DNA of 28,235 bases from Glaciecola sp964418575 (GCA_964418575.1 CAYQMI010000046.1:1-28235); one strand, 5' to 3'; positions 15,498 to 23,310 are shown, counted from the stretch's first letter. Notes: generated by a model from the sequence alone, not told the origin. Made by a program: numbers and translations.

Positions 15498-17613
15498 TTT
15501 GCCGACGTAAATCTAATGTGAAACGATATTCAGGGGAAAGCTTTGGCGTGATACTTTGACCAACGCGACCCACTAAATCGCCTGCGAATTGCCAACGCTC
15601 GGCGCGACGAGTGGCTGCGTCTTCTTCATCTATAGGTCGCCCTTCATAAATAGCCGCCTTGGGATTCCAATAATGATAGCGAGCCGCAGCAAGTGTTTCA
15701 CCGCTAGTTTTGTCGACCCATTCAAACCATAAGGGTGACTGAATCGGCACATGGGGATGAAGCGCAGGATAAGCGCTAGCGCACTTATAGCGAAGCCCGC
15801 ATATCATTAAACCATTAACTTCCTCAAAAGGCACTGTGACGTCATTCACTCGCAGTTCTGCGGTATTCAATAGACTTTTGTCTGACAGAGTTAACTGAAG
15901 GCGGTCAGTGGAATTATCCACTACACGAACGGTTGAACTGCCTTGGCTTTGCTCTGCCATTAAAGGCCAAGATTCAAAAGCCTGTCGTACATCAATGCGC
16001 CCACCCGGGACTTTAAGTTCGCCAACACTTGGGCTTCTGAATGCTAATATCGGTGAGAGCCACTCGGCTTTAAATGGCAAACCGTGCGCATTCAGGTCTT
16101 CACAAATCTCTTGTATGTCTTGCCACAAAAAAGCGGGTAAAAAATATCTGTCGTGAAGCTCTGGACCAAAGCGTTTTAAGCCTTTAGTAAATGCAGAAGA
16201 AAAAAGCCGCGCAATAATACAGCGAATAAATAGGGCAGCAAGCGACATCCATTCTGCTTTTGGGTAAGTTTCAAATGCTCTGAATTCAACAATCCCCAGC
16301 ATGCCATTTGGCGATGCCGGGTTGTAAAACTTGTCAAAACAAAGCTCGGCACGATGCGTATTACCCGACGAATCAGTCATTAGGTTCTTTAAAAACTGGT
16401 CAATTTCCAAACCGTCAGGAACATAGCTTGCGTTTTCAAGACCTTCGCATGCTACTTCTAGTTCGTATAATCCATGTCTTGGCCCTTCGTCTACTCTTGG
16501 CGCTTGCGAACCAGGCCCCACATGTTGGCCTGTAAAAAAGTAGGACAAAGCAGGATGATGTTGCCAATACCTCAATACTGATGCGATGCGCTTTGCTTGT
16601 TTGAGAAATGGATTAGATTCGAGGGTTTTGCCACCAAAAGTCAGGTGCGAACCGCCACCAGTACCATAAACTGTGCCATTAAGCTGCAGTTTAGTTAACT
16701 GCAGTTTGACCGCGGCCGCGGCCTTGGTGCACTGCTGCAAAATTTGATCATATTCTTTCCAAGTTTTGCTAGGCGGCAGGTTCACTTCTAGAACGCCGGG
16801 GTCTGCAGCAAGGCCTAGTATGGTCAATGATTCTTCAGCGTTGCTCGGAGCATAGCCGCAGAGCAAAAGGTCCCCTAAGTCGGCTTCATTGACTAAGCGG
16901 CGTATAACAATAATTAAGGCACGAAACGCCTCTAAATCTAAGGGAGGTAGAAAAAGCTCTATGGCGCCCTTTCTTACTTGAACACTAATTGCGGTTTGCA
17001 AACAGTCTTTTGGTAAGTCTCCCAAGGGTAAGCGTAATCCGACCGGGCTATCTCCTACAAAAAGCTGCAGAGATTTGTCCTGTTGATATGGCCAATGTGA
17101 GGATGTCCATTTCCCATCCTGATATTGCAAGGGCAATACCCAGCCAGCGAGTGTAATGTCGTTATATTGATTCGCCTGCTCGAAAGCCTTAAGAACATAG
17201 CCGTCAAGATCCAGTATATTTGCAATGTCTTGAATAAGCACTTGTGCAAGCTCTGGTGTATTCTTGCCCTGCACATCGTCTAGCATTAAACGTTCAGTTT
17301 CTGGCCATAACGCTTCGCCTTGCGTTGAATGGAGGGTCATGAAGTTCCATCGCGGCAATGGCTCAGACGGGTACCATTTGCCAAATACCTGCATAGCAAG
17401 AGCGCCAGGGTAAACATCTTTAATCAGTTGTGCAGTCATACGTCTAGCATAGCCGAGCTTTTCTTCGCCCATTGCGGCGTTATTCCATTCATCCGCTTCG
17501 GGTCTTTCGACAATAAACGTAGGTTCGCCGCCCATCGTTAGCTCAATATTTTGCTTAGCTAATTCGGCTTCTAGCGCGTTGGCTAGCGCTTCAACTTCAT
17601 GTAGATAGGTCAC
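15484..17613 (-). CDS. DUF2126 family protein, predicted GS-like amidoligase
   Basis: 709 aa (COG4196/DUF2126). Landmarks: ELTMGGEPTF (24-33), DPGVLEVNLPPS (271-282), GTGGGSHLTFGG (317-328), then ASVLRYWQHHPALSYFFTG and GIVEFRAFETYPKAEW. The EVN and HLTFGG segments resemble glutamine-synthetase-fold carboxylate-amine ligases, as proposed for this family. In many bacteria this domain is fused behind a transglutaminase in a protein of about 1100 aa; here it is separate. The GTG start at 17613 is forced, because a stop in the same frame lies two codons upstream; GAGGA precedes it. It overlaps the transglutaminase gene by 17 bp in another frame, which implies translational coupling. Its 3' end overlaps the metallopeptidase gene tail to tail. 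Confidence 0.88.
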   Translation of the reverse strand: MTYLHEVEALANALEAELAKQNIELTMGGEPTFIVERPEADEWNNAAMGEEKLGYARRMTAQLIKDVYPGALAMQVFGKWYPSEPLPRWNFMTLHSTQGEALWPETERLMLDDVQGKNTPELAQVLIQDIANILDLDGYVLKAFEQANQYNDITLAGWVLPLQYQDGKWTSSHWPYQQDKSLQLFVGDSPVGLRLPLGDLPKDCLQTAISVQVRKGAIELFLPPLDLEAFRALIIVIRRLVNEADLGDLLLCGYAPSNAEESLTILGLAADPGVLEVNLPPSKTWKEYDQILQQCTKAAAAVKLQLTKLQLNGTVYGTGGGSHLTFGGKTLESNPFLKQAKRIASVLRYWQHHPALSYFFTGQHVGPGSQAPRVDEGPRHGLYELEVACEGLENASYVPDGLEIDQFLKNLMTDSSGNTHRAELCFDKFYNPASPNGMLGIVEFRAFETYPKAEWMSLAALFIRCIIARLFSSAFTKGLKRFGPELHDRYFLPAFLWQDIQEICEDLNAHGLPFKAEWLSPILAFRSPSVGELKVPGGRIDVRQAFESWPLMAEQSQGSSTVRVVDNSTDRLQLTLSDKSLLNTAELRVNDVTVPFEEVNGLMICGLRYKCASAYPALHPHVPIQSPLWFEWVDKTSGETLAAARYHYWNPKAAIYEGRPIDEEDAATRRAERWQFAGDLVGRVGQSITPKLSPEYRFTLDLRRQIKPA

Positions 17614-18502
17614 CTTTTAATTCCTCGATATGTAGTGCCAATTCCAACGACGACTCTGTCATTTGTTTTGAAAAGTAATTACCTTGAATAGGAGCCACAA
17701 CTTCAGGCGCGTGGCTGAGCCCGGTAGGGATAAAATAACTATTTGCCAAAATACCGTTGGTTGGGTCGAAGCCTTTCCATCCTGCACCTGGCAAGTATAC
17801 CTCTGCCCAAGCATGCATCGAACCAAGCGCCCGATTGAATAAATGCTCAGAGCTGTCTTCTTGAGGAGGGTCATATAAATAACCGCTGACAAAGCGGGCC
17901 GCTAAGCCAAGTTGCCGAACCGCTGCTATAAATAATACGGCTATGTCTCGGCATGAACCACTGCGTAAAGAAAGCGTGTGCTCAGGTGTCTGGATGCCCT
18001 CTTCATCGCGGCGCAAGTAGCAAATATCGCGGCGAATGGTTTGATTTAAATCATTCAAAAGCTGAACGGTATTCACAGGCTTACTGTTGAGTAATTCTGT
18101 TTGAGCGAACCATTGTCTGACTTTAGTTTGTTCGGGTTCGGCATCGTCAGATAGATATGGCTGCAAAGCCTTCAAATCAGCTTCGTGATAGTCAAATGGA
18201 TATTCAACAGCGTAGCTTTCTAACAAAAAGTTGTAAGGATTGTCGTCATTGATTTCTACATCAATATGAGTGCGAAACTCTAAAATTTCAGATTCCGTTA
18301 AGCCAAAGTCGCAGCGCAACACGGTATTGCCATCAATGTCTCTTATGTAGCTTTGCTTAGATGGCGGAATGGTAGCTACGGAAAAATGCTGAACGCGTCT
18401 TAGGTGTCCGTCAATGGGCCGAAGATATAGAATATGCCGTGAAAAACTCACCGGTCCTGAATATCGGTGACGAGTTAAGTGCTCTATGCGTAGTTTCATC
18501 AA
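17597..18502 (-). CDS. Transglutaminase-like protease/transferase
   Basis: 301 aa. A bacterial transglutaminase N-terminal beta region (1-100, LRIEHLTRHRYSGPV) precedes a papain-like core with the complete triad: C184 in RSGSCRDIA, H230 in SMHAWAEVY and D246 in GFDPTNG. No signal peptide, so cytosolic. Such proteins can cleave or transfer acyl groups at amide bonds. It lies between the Anbu gene (113 bp upstream) and the DUF2126 gene (17-bp overlap), the arrangement predicted for the ATP-grasp/alpha-E modification systems. Two adjacent ATGs (18502 and 18499) could each start it. Confidence 0.93.
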   Translation of the reverse strand: MMKLRIEHLTRHRYSGPVSFSRHILYLRPIDGHLRRVQHFSVATIPPSKQSYIRDIDGNTVLRCDFGLTESEILEFRTHIDVEINDDNPYNFLLESYAVEYPFDYHEADLKALQPYLSDDAEPEQTKVRQWFAQTELLNSKPVNTVQLLNDLNQTIRRDICYLRRDEEGIQTPEHTLSLRSGSCRDIAVLFIAAVRQLGLAARFVSGYLYDPPQEDSSEHLFNRALGSMHAWAEVYLPGAGWKGFDPTNGILANSYFIPTGLSHAPEVVAPIQGNYFSKQMTESSLELALHIEELKGDLST

Positions 18503-18615
18503 ATGATGGCACCAAAGTATGTTATGCGTTCCGAGCCTTCACAGTATACCTATACATTGATTGAAGCAATGCACAAGAGGCCTTAATATTAAACAAAGTG
18601 ATGTTATAAGCGAGC

Positions 18616-19356
18616 TTACTCTTTCTTTTCCCAATCAAATCTAGGTAGACGCTTGAATGCGCGTTTTAGGCCTTCATTCCACTGTTTTTGCAGAGATTTA
18701 TACATCGGTGAATTTGCTGTAAAAGTATTGTGGTATGTATCATTCAAATCGCCATTCGTATGAATAGCTAATTCAATGGGAGGCCCTACTGAAATATTGC
18801 TACGAATTGTGGAGTCTAGTGAAACTAAGGCACAACGTGCAGCATCTTCTAAACTGGTAGTGGCTGCGACGACCCTATCGAGTATCGGTTTGCCGTATTT
18901 ACTCTCACCAATTTGTAAGTAGGGTGTTTCGGCAGACGCCTTTATGTAATTACCTTGCGGATAAACATGGAAAATAGCGCAGTTTTGTCCAGCAATTTGA
19001 CCACCAACAATAAAACTTGATTCTGAGCTCATATTACTCTTTCGCATGGCGACATCATGCTTTGTCTGCTGATTTTGGCTTAGTTCGCCAATATATTCGG
19101 CTATTTCGTGCAGATAATTCGCCTTAAGTAAATTAAATGAAACGTTTTCATTTTTCAAATCACTAGAAATGCGATTTATGACCGCTTGAGAGGTTGCCAA
19201 ACTACCTGAAGTTAAAATGTATAGTGAGCGATTCCCTGGAAAAAGGAATGTGTACATCTTACTATGAGAGGCTACATAATCAACACCCGCATTAGTGCGT
19301 GAGTCTGACGCGAAGACGATACCCTTATTTACCTGAATAGCTAAACAATATGTCAA
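18616..19356 (-). CDS. Anbu, proteasome-type NTN hydrolase
   Basis: 246 aa, matching Anbu (ancestral beta subunit; bacterial proteasome homologue). The N-terminus MTYCLAIQVNKGIVFASDSR is typical: after Met removal Thr becomes residue 1, the nucleophile, with D18 (SDSRTNAG) and K33 in the 20S-like Asp and Lys positions. The start is TTG; it is required because Thr must follow the initiator directly, and AGGA lies 7 nt upstream. Family knowledge: Anbu assembles in open rings and its genes co-occur with ATP-grasp, alpha-E and transglutaminase genes, as here. The proteolytic substrate is unknown. Confidence 0.93.
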   Translation of the reverse strand: MTYCLAIQVNKGIVFASDSRTNAGVDYVASHSKMYTFLFPGNRSLYILTSGSLATSQAVINRISSDLKNENVSFNLLKANYLHEIAEYIGELSQNQQTKHDVAMRKSNMSSESSFIVGGQIAGQNCAIFHVYPQGNYIKASAETPYLQIGESKYGKPILDRVVAATTSLEDAARCALVSLDSTIRSNISVGPPIELAIHTNGDLNDTYHNTFTANSPMYKSLQKQWNEGLKRAFKRLPRFDWEKKE

Positions 19357-19465
19357 AACAAATTCCTAAAGAAGTAAAAACGCGCTGAGTTTAGCAAGTG
19401 TGGAAAATTTTGACAGCTGTTGAAAATACTTATTTTGTTTTTTCAGATCCAAATTTACTTATTAT

Positions 19466-19888
19466 TCACTTGCCTTTGTTTTTATATGCATCTCGCAAAT
19501 GCATATCAATGGCCTTTAATACCTCAGAGCGGTTAATCGAGCCCTCTAAACAACCATTATCGTCGATAACAGGATAGATTTTGGGTTTGGCTTTTAACAT
19601 GGTTTGAGCCAGTTCGAGTATTGAGTCATAGCCTTTCACGGTTAAGGGTGGGGATTTCATAATATCTTTGACTCGGCACACTTGTTCGCGGTAATAGCTA
19701 GAGGTAATCATTTGACTGATGCAGTCTTGCTCAGATAAAAAACCAACCACCTTGTTTTTTGCATCAACAACTGGCGCCCCCGACTGCTTGCCACTCAGCA
19801 AGGCACCGACTGCTTCGGCTACTGGCATATCAACCTGTAGTTTAACTGCTCGTCTATTCATATGGTCGGTAACTTTTAAAGATTCCAT
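19466..19888 (-). CDS. Two-CBS-domain protein
   Basis: 140 aa consisting of a CBS (Bateman) pair: first at about 5-62 (VTDHMNRRAVKLQVDMPV ... GAPVVDAKNKVVGFLSEQD), second at about 72-131 (VKDIMKSPPLTVKGYDS ... YPVIDDNGCLEGSINRSE). Such pairs bind adenosyl nucleotides and sense energy or nucleotide state. ATG with an AAGGGG Shine-Dalgarno site. It is the first gene of a minus-strand run CBS, Anbu, transglutaminase, DUF2126, with a 109-bp gap before Anbu. A regulatory role for that cluster is inferred from position only; it could be independent. Confidence 0.85.
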   Translation of the reverse strand: MESLKVTDHMNRRAVKLQVDMPVAEAVGALLSGKQSGAPVVDAKNKVVGFLSEQDCISQMITSSYYREQVCRVKDIMKSPPLTVKGYDSILELAQTMLKAKPKIYPVIDDNGCLEGSINRSEVLKAIDMHLRDAYKNKGK

Positions 19889-19985
19889 GTGGACCCCTTT
19901 TATTTTATGAGATGACCTACGTTACATTCAGCCGGTTTTTTAGCGCTTTTTTACTATTTATTTACATCTTAACTATAGTTTTAGT

Positions 19986-20001
19986 TTTACTACTTAGTAA
20001 A
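19986..20001. promoter_or_regulatory. Palindrome between CBS and muramidase genes
   Basis: TTTACTA-CT-TAGTAAA, a perfect 7-bp inverted repeat with 2-nt spacer, in the AT-rich 213-bp divergent region between the CBS and muramidase genes. Candidate operator or promoter-associated site; no known regulator assigned. Confidence 0.35.
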
Positions 20002-20101
20002 GTCAATCATAATGAGTAAACAAACTACTACCATAATAGTCTTAATATAGCGGATGCTATGTTGTAGCTAGGGTTGTTATGCAATCAAAGGGAGAGTTTT
20101 T

Positions 20102-20668
20102 ATGAGTGTTACCTTGCCAGATCCACGCATCAATATCGATTTTGACTTTATTGCTGAGCTTGAAGGCGGCAGCTTAACAAAGGGCTATGTTCCAGACCCC
20201 GAAAATAGCCAAAGTGGTGTTACTATCGCGGTAGGTTTCGATTTAGGAGCCCGTGATTTAAGAGATTTACAGCGACTAGGATTAAGTGAGTCTTTAATCG
20301 AAATATTAAAGCCATACCTTGGCTATAAGGGAGTCGAGGCCTTGCGTTTTTTACAACGCAACCCTCTGAAAATAACTCAAAGTCAGGCCGATGCGATTAA
20401 CCAAGTTGTGAAATATAAAATGGCAAAAGATGCCATTGAGCAATACAACAAAACCAGTGCGGTGGATTTTAGTGTAGTACCTCCACGCTGGCAGACAGTT
20501 ATTGTTTCAGTGAGTTTCCAATACGGCAGTTTAAAGCGAAAATGCCCCATGTTTTTCAAATGCGTGACCAATCAAGATTGGGATGCTGCTCTTGCTGAGT
20601 TAGAGGACTTTGGTGACAGTTATGCCACCCGACGCAGACGTGAAGCAAATTATGCACGAGGGCATTAA
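20102..20668 (+). CDS. Pesticin/T4-lysozyme-like muramidase
   Basis: 188 aa. The glycoside-hydrolase core has E21 in LEGG, T41 in GVTIAVGFD and D47 six residues later, matching the Glu-Thr-Asp set of pesticin C-terminal/T4-type lysozymes. The C-terminal YATRRRREANYA is also typical of the fold. No signal peptide or membrane segment is seen, so export would need holin-like or unconventional release, or the enzyme acts on lysis. ATG with a strong GGGAGAG Shine-Dalgarno site. The downstream lipoprotein starts at or before the stop. Phage or bacteriocin ancestry is likely, but no other phage gene is nearby. Confidence 0.85.
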   Translation: MSVTLPDPRINIDFDFIAELEGGSLTKGYVPDPENSQSGVTIAVGFDLGARDLRDLQRLGLSESLIEILKPYLGYKGVEALRFLQRNPLKITQSQADAINQVVKYKMAKDAIEQYNKTSAVDFSVVPPRWQTVIVSVSFQYGSLKRKCPMFFKCVTNQDWDAALAELEDFGDSYATRRRREANYARGH

Positions 20669-20669
20669 C

Positions 20670-21263
20670 TTGCTTAATGTGAGTCGATTGCGCAAAGGGC
20701 AAATACAGCTTAAGGCTTTTATTTTGCTAGGCTTAGTTTTGTTGTCTGCGTGTCAGAGCGAACCGGAGTATAAAGCTAGCTTACGGCCTGTTGTACTAGA
20801 GAATGGAATGCAGGTAACGACCTGCCACGACTACGAACAGATGCGAGCGGTATTTCGTTTGCAAGAAACGGTGAGTAATCAAATGGCGGCAGCCGAATAT
20901 TTGCCGTGCTCACTTGCAATAGGAATAAGCCCTGATGATTCTCCAGAGGTCACCATGCGCGCAATTTTCCATGGTCTTAATGTAAGAGATTTGCCTACAT
21001 CCCTAGGCCCTAGCGTTGCTAGAGGAGTGAGTTTGTCAAAAGCGGGATTTGAACTTTGGCTTGAACGCTCAATGCTAACCTATAGCGACGACCAAGCGGT
21101 AATTCAAATCCAGTACAAAGGCCAGCTCAAAAACAAGAACCATTTAGTCTGGGTTTCTGATAATGCGCTTGAGGGAAACTACGTATCTTATTACCCTGCT
21201 ATTATTATGATGCAAGATGGCAAGGCGATAGGCGCTGCACCACTTTACGCTAGTGGTTTCTGA
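20670..21263 (+). CDS. Small lipoprotein of unknown function coupled to the muramidase
   Basis: About 197 aa with a lipoprotein signal: basic n-region RLRKGQIQLK, hydrophobic FILLGLVLL and lipobox LSAC, then QSEPE. The mature part has two further Cys (TTCHDYE and LPCSLA) that could pair, and no recognised domain. Start choice: TTG at 20670 has GAGGG 8 nt upstream, inside the end of the muramidase gene, and begins one base after its stop. ATG at 20652 and GTG at 20679 are alternatives in the same frame. Tight coupling to a wall hydrolase suggests a lysozyme inhibitor, immunity or anchoring partner. That is inference; no similarity to MliC/PliC motifs was recognised. Confidence 0.7.
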   Translation: MLNVSRLRKGQIQLKAFILLGLVLLSACQSEPEYKASLRPVVLENGMQVTTCHDYEQMRAVFRLQETVSNQMAAAEYLPCSLAIGISPDDSPEVTMRAIFHGLNVRDLPTSLGPSVARGVSLSKAGFELWLERSMLTYSDDQAVIQIQYKGQLKNKNHLVWVSDNALEGNYVSYYPAIIMMQDGKAIGAAPLYASGF

Positions 21264-21266
21264 TTA

Positions 21267-21282
21267 TTGTAAGCGCTTACAA
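21267..21282. promoter_or_regulatory. Perfect 16-bp palindrome, LacI/GalR operator type
   Basis: TTGTAAGCGCTTACAA is fully self-complementary with a central CG, the form used by LacI/GalR-family regulators. It lies between the convergent ends of the lipoprotein and the deiodinase-like gene, where no promoter is expected. As RNA it would be a hairpin with almost no loop and no U-tract, so it is a poor terminator. Confidence 0.5.
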
Positions 21283-21290
21283 ATATTGGG

Positions 21291-21968
21291 TTAAATTACA
21301 GTGCATATTTGTTCGAATTGCTTCTTTTTAAGGGCGTGCTCTGGAATGGTCGCGCCTTCAGCAGGGTAGCCTGCTATCAATAGCATGTATGGGCGCTCAT
21401 CGTCGGGGCGTTGGCAAATGTTTGATAAAAAACTCATAGGCTTAGGCGTATGCGTAAGTGTTGCAAGCCCAGCATTGTGCAAAGCGGTAATTAATATCCC
21501 GGTAGCAATGCCTACCGACTCATGTATGTAATAGTTTTGCTGTTTTTTGCCTTCCTCAATGCCGCCTTTCTTTTGACTAAAAATCGCAATTAACCACGGT
21601 GCAGTTTCTAAATAAGGCTTTTGCGCATCAGTGCCCAAAGGCTTGAGCGCATCCAGCCACTCTTGTGATGTATTACTGCCGTGATAAAACTTTTGCTCAT
21701 GGGCTTCAGCTTGCTCCCTGACCTGGCGTTTTACTTCGGGAGATTGTATGGCAACAAAATGCCATGGCTGATGATTGGCGCCGCTAGGTGCAGTGCCAGC
21801 AGCTTTAATGCAGTGCTCAATGATGGAGCGCGGAACCGGTCTCTCGCTAAACTGTCGAATGCTGTGCCTACGCTTCACATTGGCATAAAAGTCGCTAGCT
21901 CTTTGCTCCATCTCGGCCACAGGGTATTCAACAAAGTCTTGCAAAGCCTGTTGTTTGTGATTTTCCAT
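21291..21968 (-). CDS. Iodotyrosine-deiodinase-like nitroreductase-fold flavoprotein
   Basis: 225 aa FMN protein of the nitroreductase superfamily. RRHSIRQFSERPVP and GTAPSGANHQPWHFV are the FMN-binding segments. The similarity is closest to iodotyrosine deiodinase (IYD). The active-site lid Glu/Tyr/Lys that bind the halotyrosine zwitterion in mammalian IYD have counterparts in E91, Y95 (EQKFY) and K117 (QKPYLETAP), with one inserted residue before the Lys. Later segments (YYIHESVGIATGILITALHNAGLATLTHTP, in part) also follow IYD. A reductive dehalogenase of halotyrosine is therefore likely; generic nitroreductase is the alternative. It is a lone gene, convergent with the lipoprotein. Confidence 0.85.
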   Translation of the reverse strand: MENHKQQALQDFVEYPVAEMEQRASDFYANVKRRHSIRQFSERPVPRSIIEHCIKAAGTAPSGANHQPWHFVAIQSPEVKRQVREQAEAHEQKFYHGSNTSQEWLDALKPLGTDAQKPYLETAPWLIAIFSQKKGGIEEGKKQQNYYIHESVGIATGILITALHNAGLATLTHTPKPMSFLSNICQRPDDERPYMLLIAGYPAEGATIPEHALKKKQFEQICTVI

Positions 21969-22114
21969 TTGAGCTTCCTACTATAAGTCGTATCAATCAA
22001 TAAACTTATAAACGTTATCCTAAGATGCAAAGCGAGGCCAGCGTCCTTTGCACTTAACATTTTGAGAAGGGGCTTTTTATTCGGGGGTTTTAGGATTTTT
22101 ATGTCGGTTTTCGC

Positions 22115-22142
22115 TTGTATCATTTGACGGGGTAAGTATAAT
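22115..22142 (+). promoter_or_regulatory. Promoter of tRNA-Trp-secE-nusG
   Basis: -35 TTGTAT (22115-22120), 16-bp spacer and consensus -10 TATAAT (22137-22142), followed by a C-rich discriminator as in stable-RNA promoters. Start expected near 22149, about 80 bp before the tRNA. Confidence 0.7.
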
Positions 22143-22230
22143 ACGCCTCCCTCCCTTATGACGCTGAAGATTCCCACAAGACTTACAACTTCACAAGGGT
22201 AGTGTAACTATTGAAAAGTGATCAGAGTTT

Positions 22231-22307
22231 AGGGGTGTAGTTCGAATTGGTAGAACAGCGGTCTCCAAAACCGATGGTTGGGGGTTCGAGTCCCTCCACC
22301 CCTGCCA
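22231..22307 (+). tRNA. trpT: tRNA-Trp (anticodon CCA)
   Basis: 77 nt including an encoded 3' CCA. Acceptor AGGGGTG pairs with CACCCCT; D-stem GTTC/GAAC; anticodon loop CTCCAAA with CCA at 22265-22267; T-arm GGGGG-TTCGAGT-CCCTC. The anticodon stem has a G-A mismatch at its first pair (27-43), and the D-loop is one base longer than in E. coli trpT. It lies 69 bp upstream of secE, probably in one transcript. Confidence 0.96.
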
Positions 22308-22376
22308 CTCTGATTGAGCAAAACAGATTTTAGGCACTGCATATTAAATCGGCAGTGCGCCCGGAAGGTAACACGA

Positions 22377-22754
22377 ATGAGTGAAAAGCTAGAAAATACA
22401 TCAAATCCACTAGACTTAGTTAAATGGATACTAGTAGCAGGGCTTTTAGGTGGGCTGGTGTATGGCTACGAAACCTTTGATGAAGTGTCTGTATTATACC
22501 GCGCTATAGCGGCAGTTGCCGTTGTTGCAATTGCACTTGGTATAGCAGCGACCACGTTCAAAGGTCAAACATTTTTAGGCTTTGCTAAAGATGCTCGCAT
22601 TGAAGTTCGCAAGGTTGTATGGCCTTCGCGTCAAGAAGTGGTGCGTATGACCTTAATCATTTTGTTTGCAACAGCTGTTGTAGGCTTAATGCTTTACTTA
22701 ATCGACATGGTGCTAGTGTGGGCCATTGGTTTAGTTACTGGTATTGGAGGTTAA
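22377..22754 (+). CDS. secE: Preprotein translocase subunit SecE
   Basis: 125 aa, three predicted membrane helices (about 16-33, 42-58, 94-120), as in the three-helix gammaproteobacterial SecE. The conserved amphipathic and cytosolic segment FAKDARIEVRKVVWPSRQEV precedes the last helix. It stabilises SecY in the translocon. ATG at 22377 has GGAAGGT upstream; in-frame upstream codons run into the tRNA and are not used. nusG follows after 3 bp. Confidence 0.97.
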   Translation: MSEKLENTSNPLDLVKWILVAGLLGGLVYGYETFDEVSVLYRAIAAVAVVAIALGIAATTFKGQTFLGFAKDARIEVRKVVWPSRQEVVRMTLIILFATAVVGLMLYLIDMVLVWAIGLVTGIGG

Positions 22755-22757
22755 GTC

Positions 22758-23294
22758 ATGGCTGATAAAAAATGGTACGTAGTACAAGCTTTCTCTCAGT
22801 ACGAAGGACGTGTTAAGAAAACTCTTGAAGAATATATCAAGATGCACGAAATGGAAGATTATTTCGGTGAGATTTTGGTTCCTACCGAAGAAGTGGTTGA
22901 GATGCGCGCTGGTCAAAAGCGTAAGTCTGAGCGCAAGTTCTTTCCAGGTTACGTATTAGTTGAAATGGAAATGAACGAAGACTCGTGGCACTTAGTTAAA
23001 AGTATTCCACGCGTATTAGGTTTTATCGGTGGCACATCAGACCGCCCAATGCCAATCACGCAGCGTGAAGCTGACGCGATACTGAACCGTTTAGAAGAGT
23101 CTGTAGACAAGCCTAAACCTAAGACACTGTTTGAGCCAGGCGAAGTAGTTCGCGTTACTGACGGACCTTTTGCTGACTTCAACGGTGTTGTTGAAGAGGT
23201 TGACTACGAGAAGAGCCGTTTGAAAGTATCGGTACTTATCTTCGGTCGCTCTACACCGGTAGAGCTCGAGTTTGGTCAGGTCGAAAAAGGCTAA
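22758..23294 (+). CDS. nusG: Transcription termination/antitermination factor NusG
   Basis: 178 aa, near the usual 181. The N-terminal NGN domain (KKWYVVQAFSQYEGRVKK ... FFPGYVLVEM) and C-terminal KOW domain (EPGEVVRVTDGPFADFNGVVEEVD) are both complete. It binds RNA polymerase and couples it to Rho or to ribosomal S10. It lies 3 bp after secE with GGAGG overlapping the secE end. A strong terminator follows, and the usual next gene rplK is displaced by about 4.6 kb. Confidence 0.98.
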   Translation: MADKKWYVVQAFSQYEGRVKKTLEEYIKMHEMEDYFGEILVPTEEVVEMRAGQKRKSERKFFPGYVLVEMEMNEDSWHLVKSIPRVLGFIGGTSDRPMPITQREADAILNRLEESVDKPKPKTLFEPGEVVRVTDGPFADFNGVVEEVDYEKSRLKVSVLIFGRSTPVELEFGQVEKG

Positions 23295-23310
23295 TCACTC
23301 AGTTAATTTG

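Noticed and set aside
17597..17619. Programmed frameshift joining transglutaminase and DUF2126
   Set aside because: No convincing slippery heptamer with zero-frame fit was seen, and an initiation codon with a ribosome site is available.
21875..22177. A gene on the minus strand upstream of the deiodinase-like gene
   Set aside because: The open frame overlaps the deiodinase gene and the tRNA promoter region and has no domain-like sequence; treated as non-coding.
22314..22376. Longer SecE start upstream of 22377
   Set aside because: It would begin just after the tRNA 3' end and adds residues not found in SecE; the ATG at 22377 has a good ribosome site.
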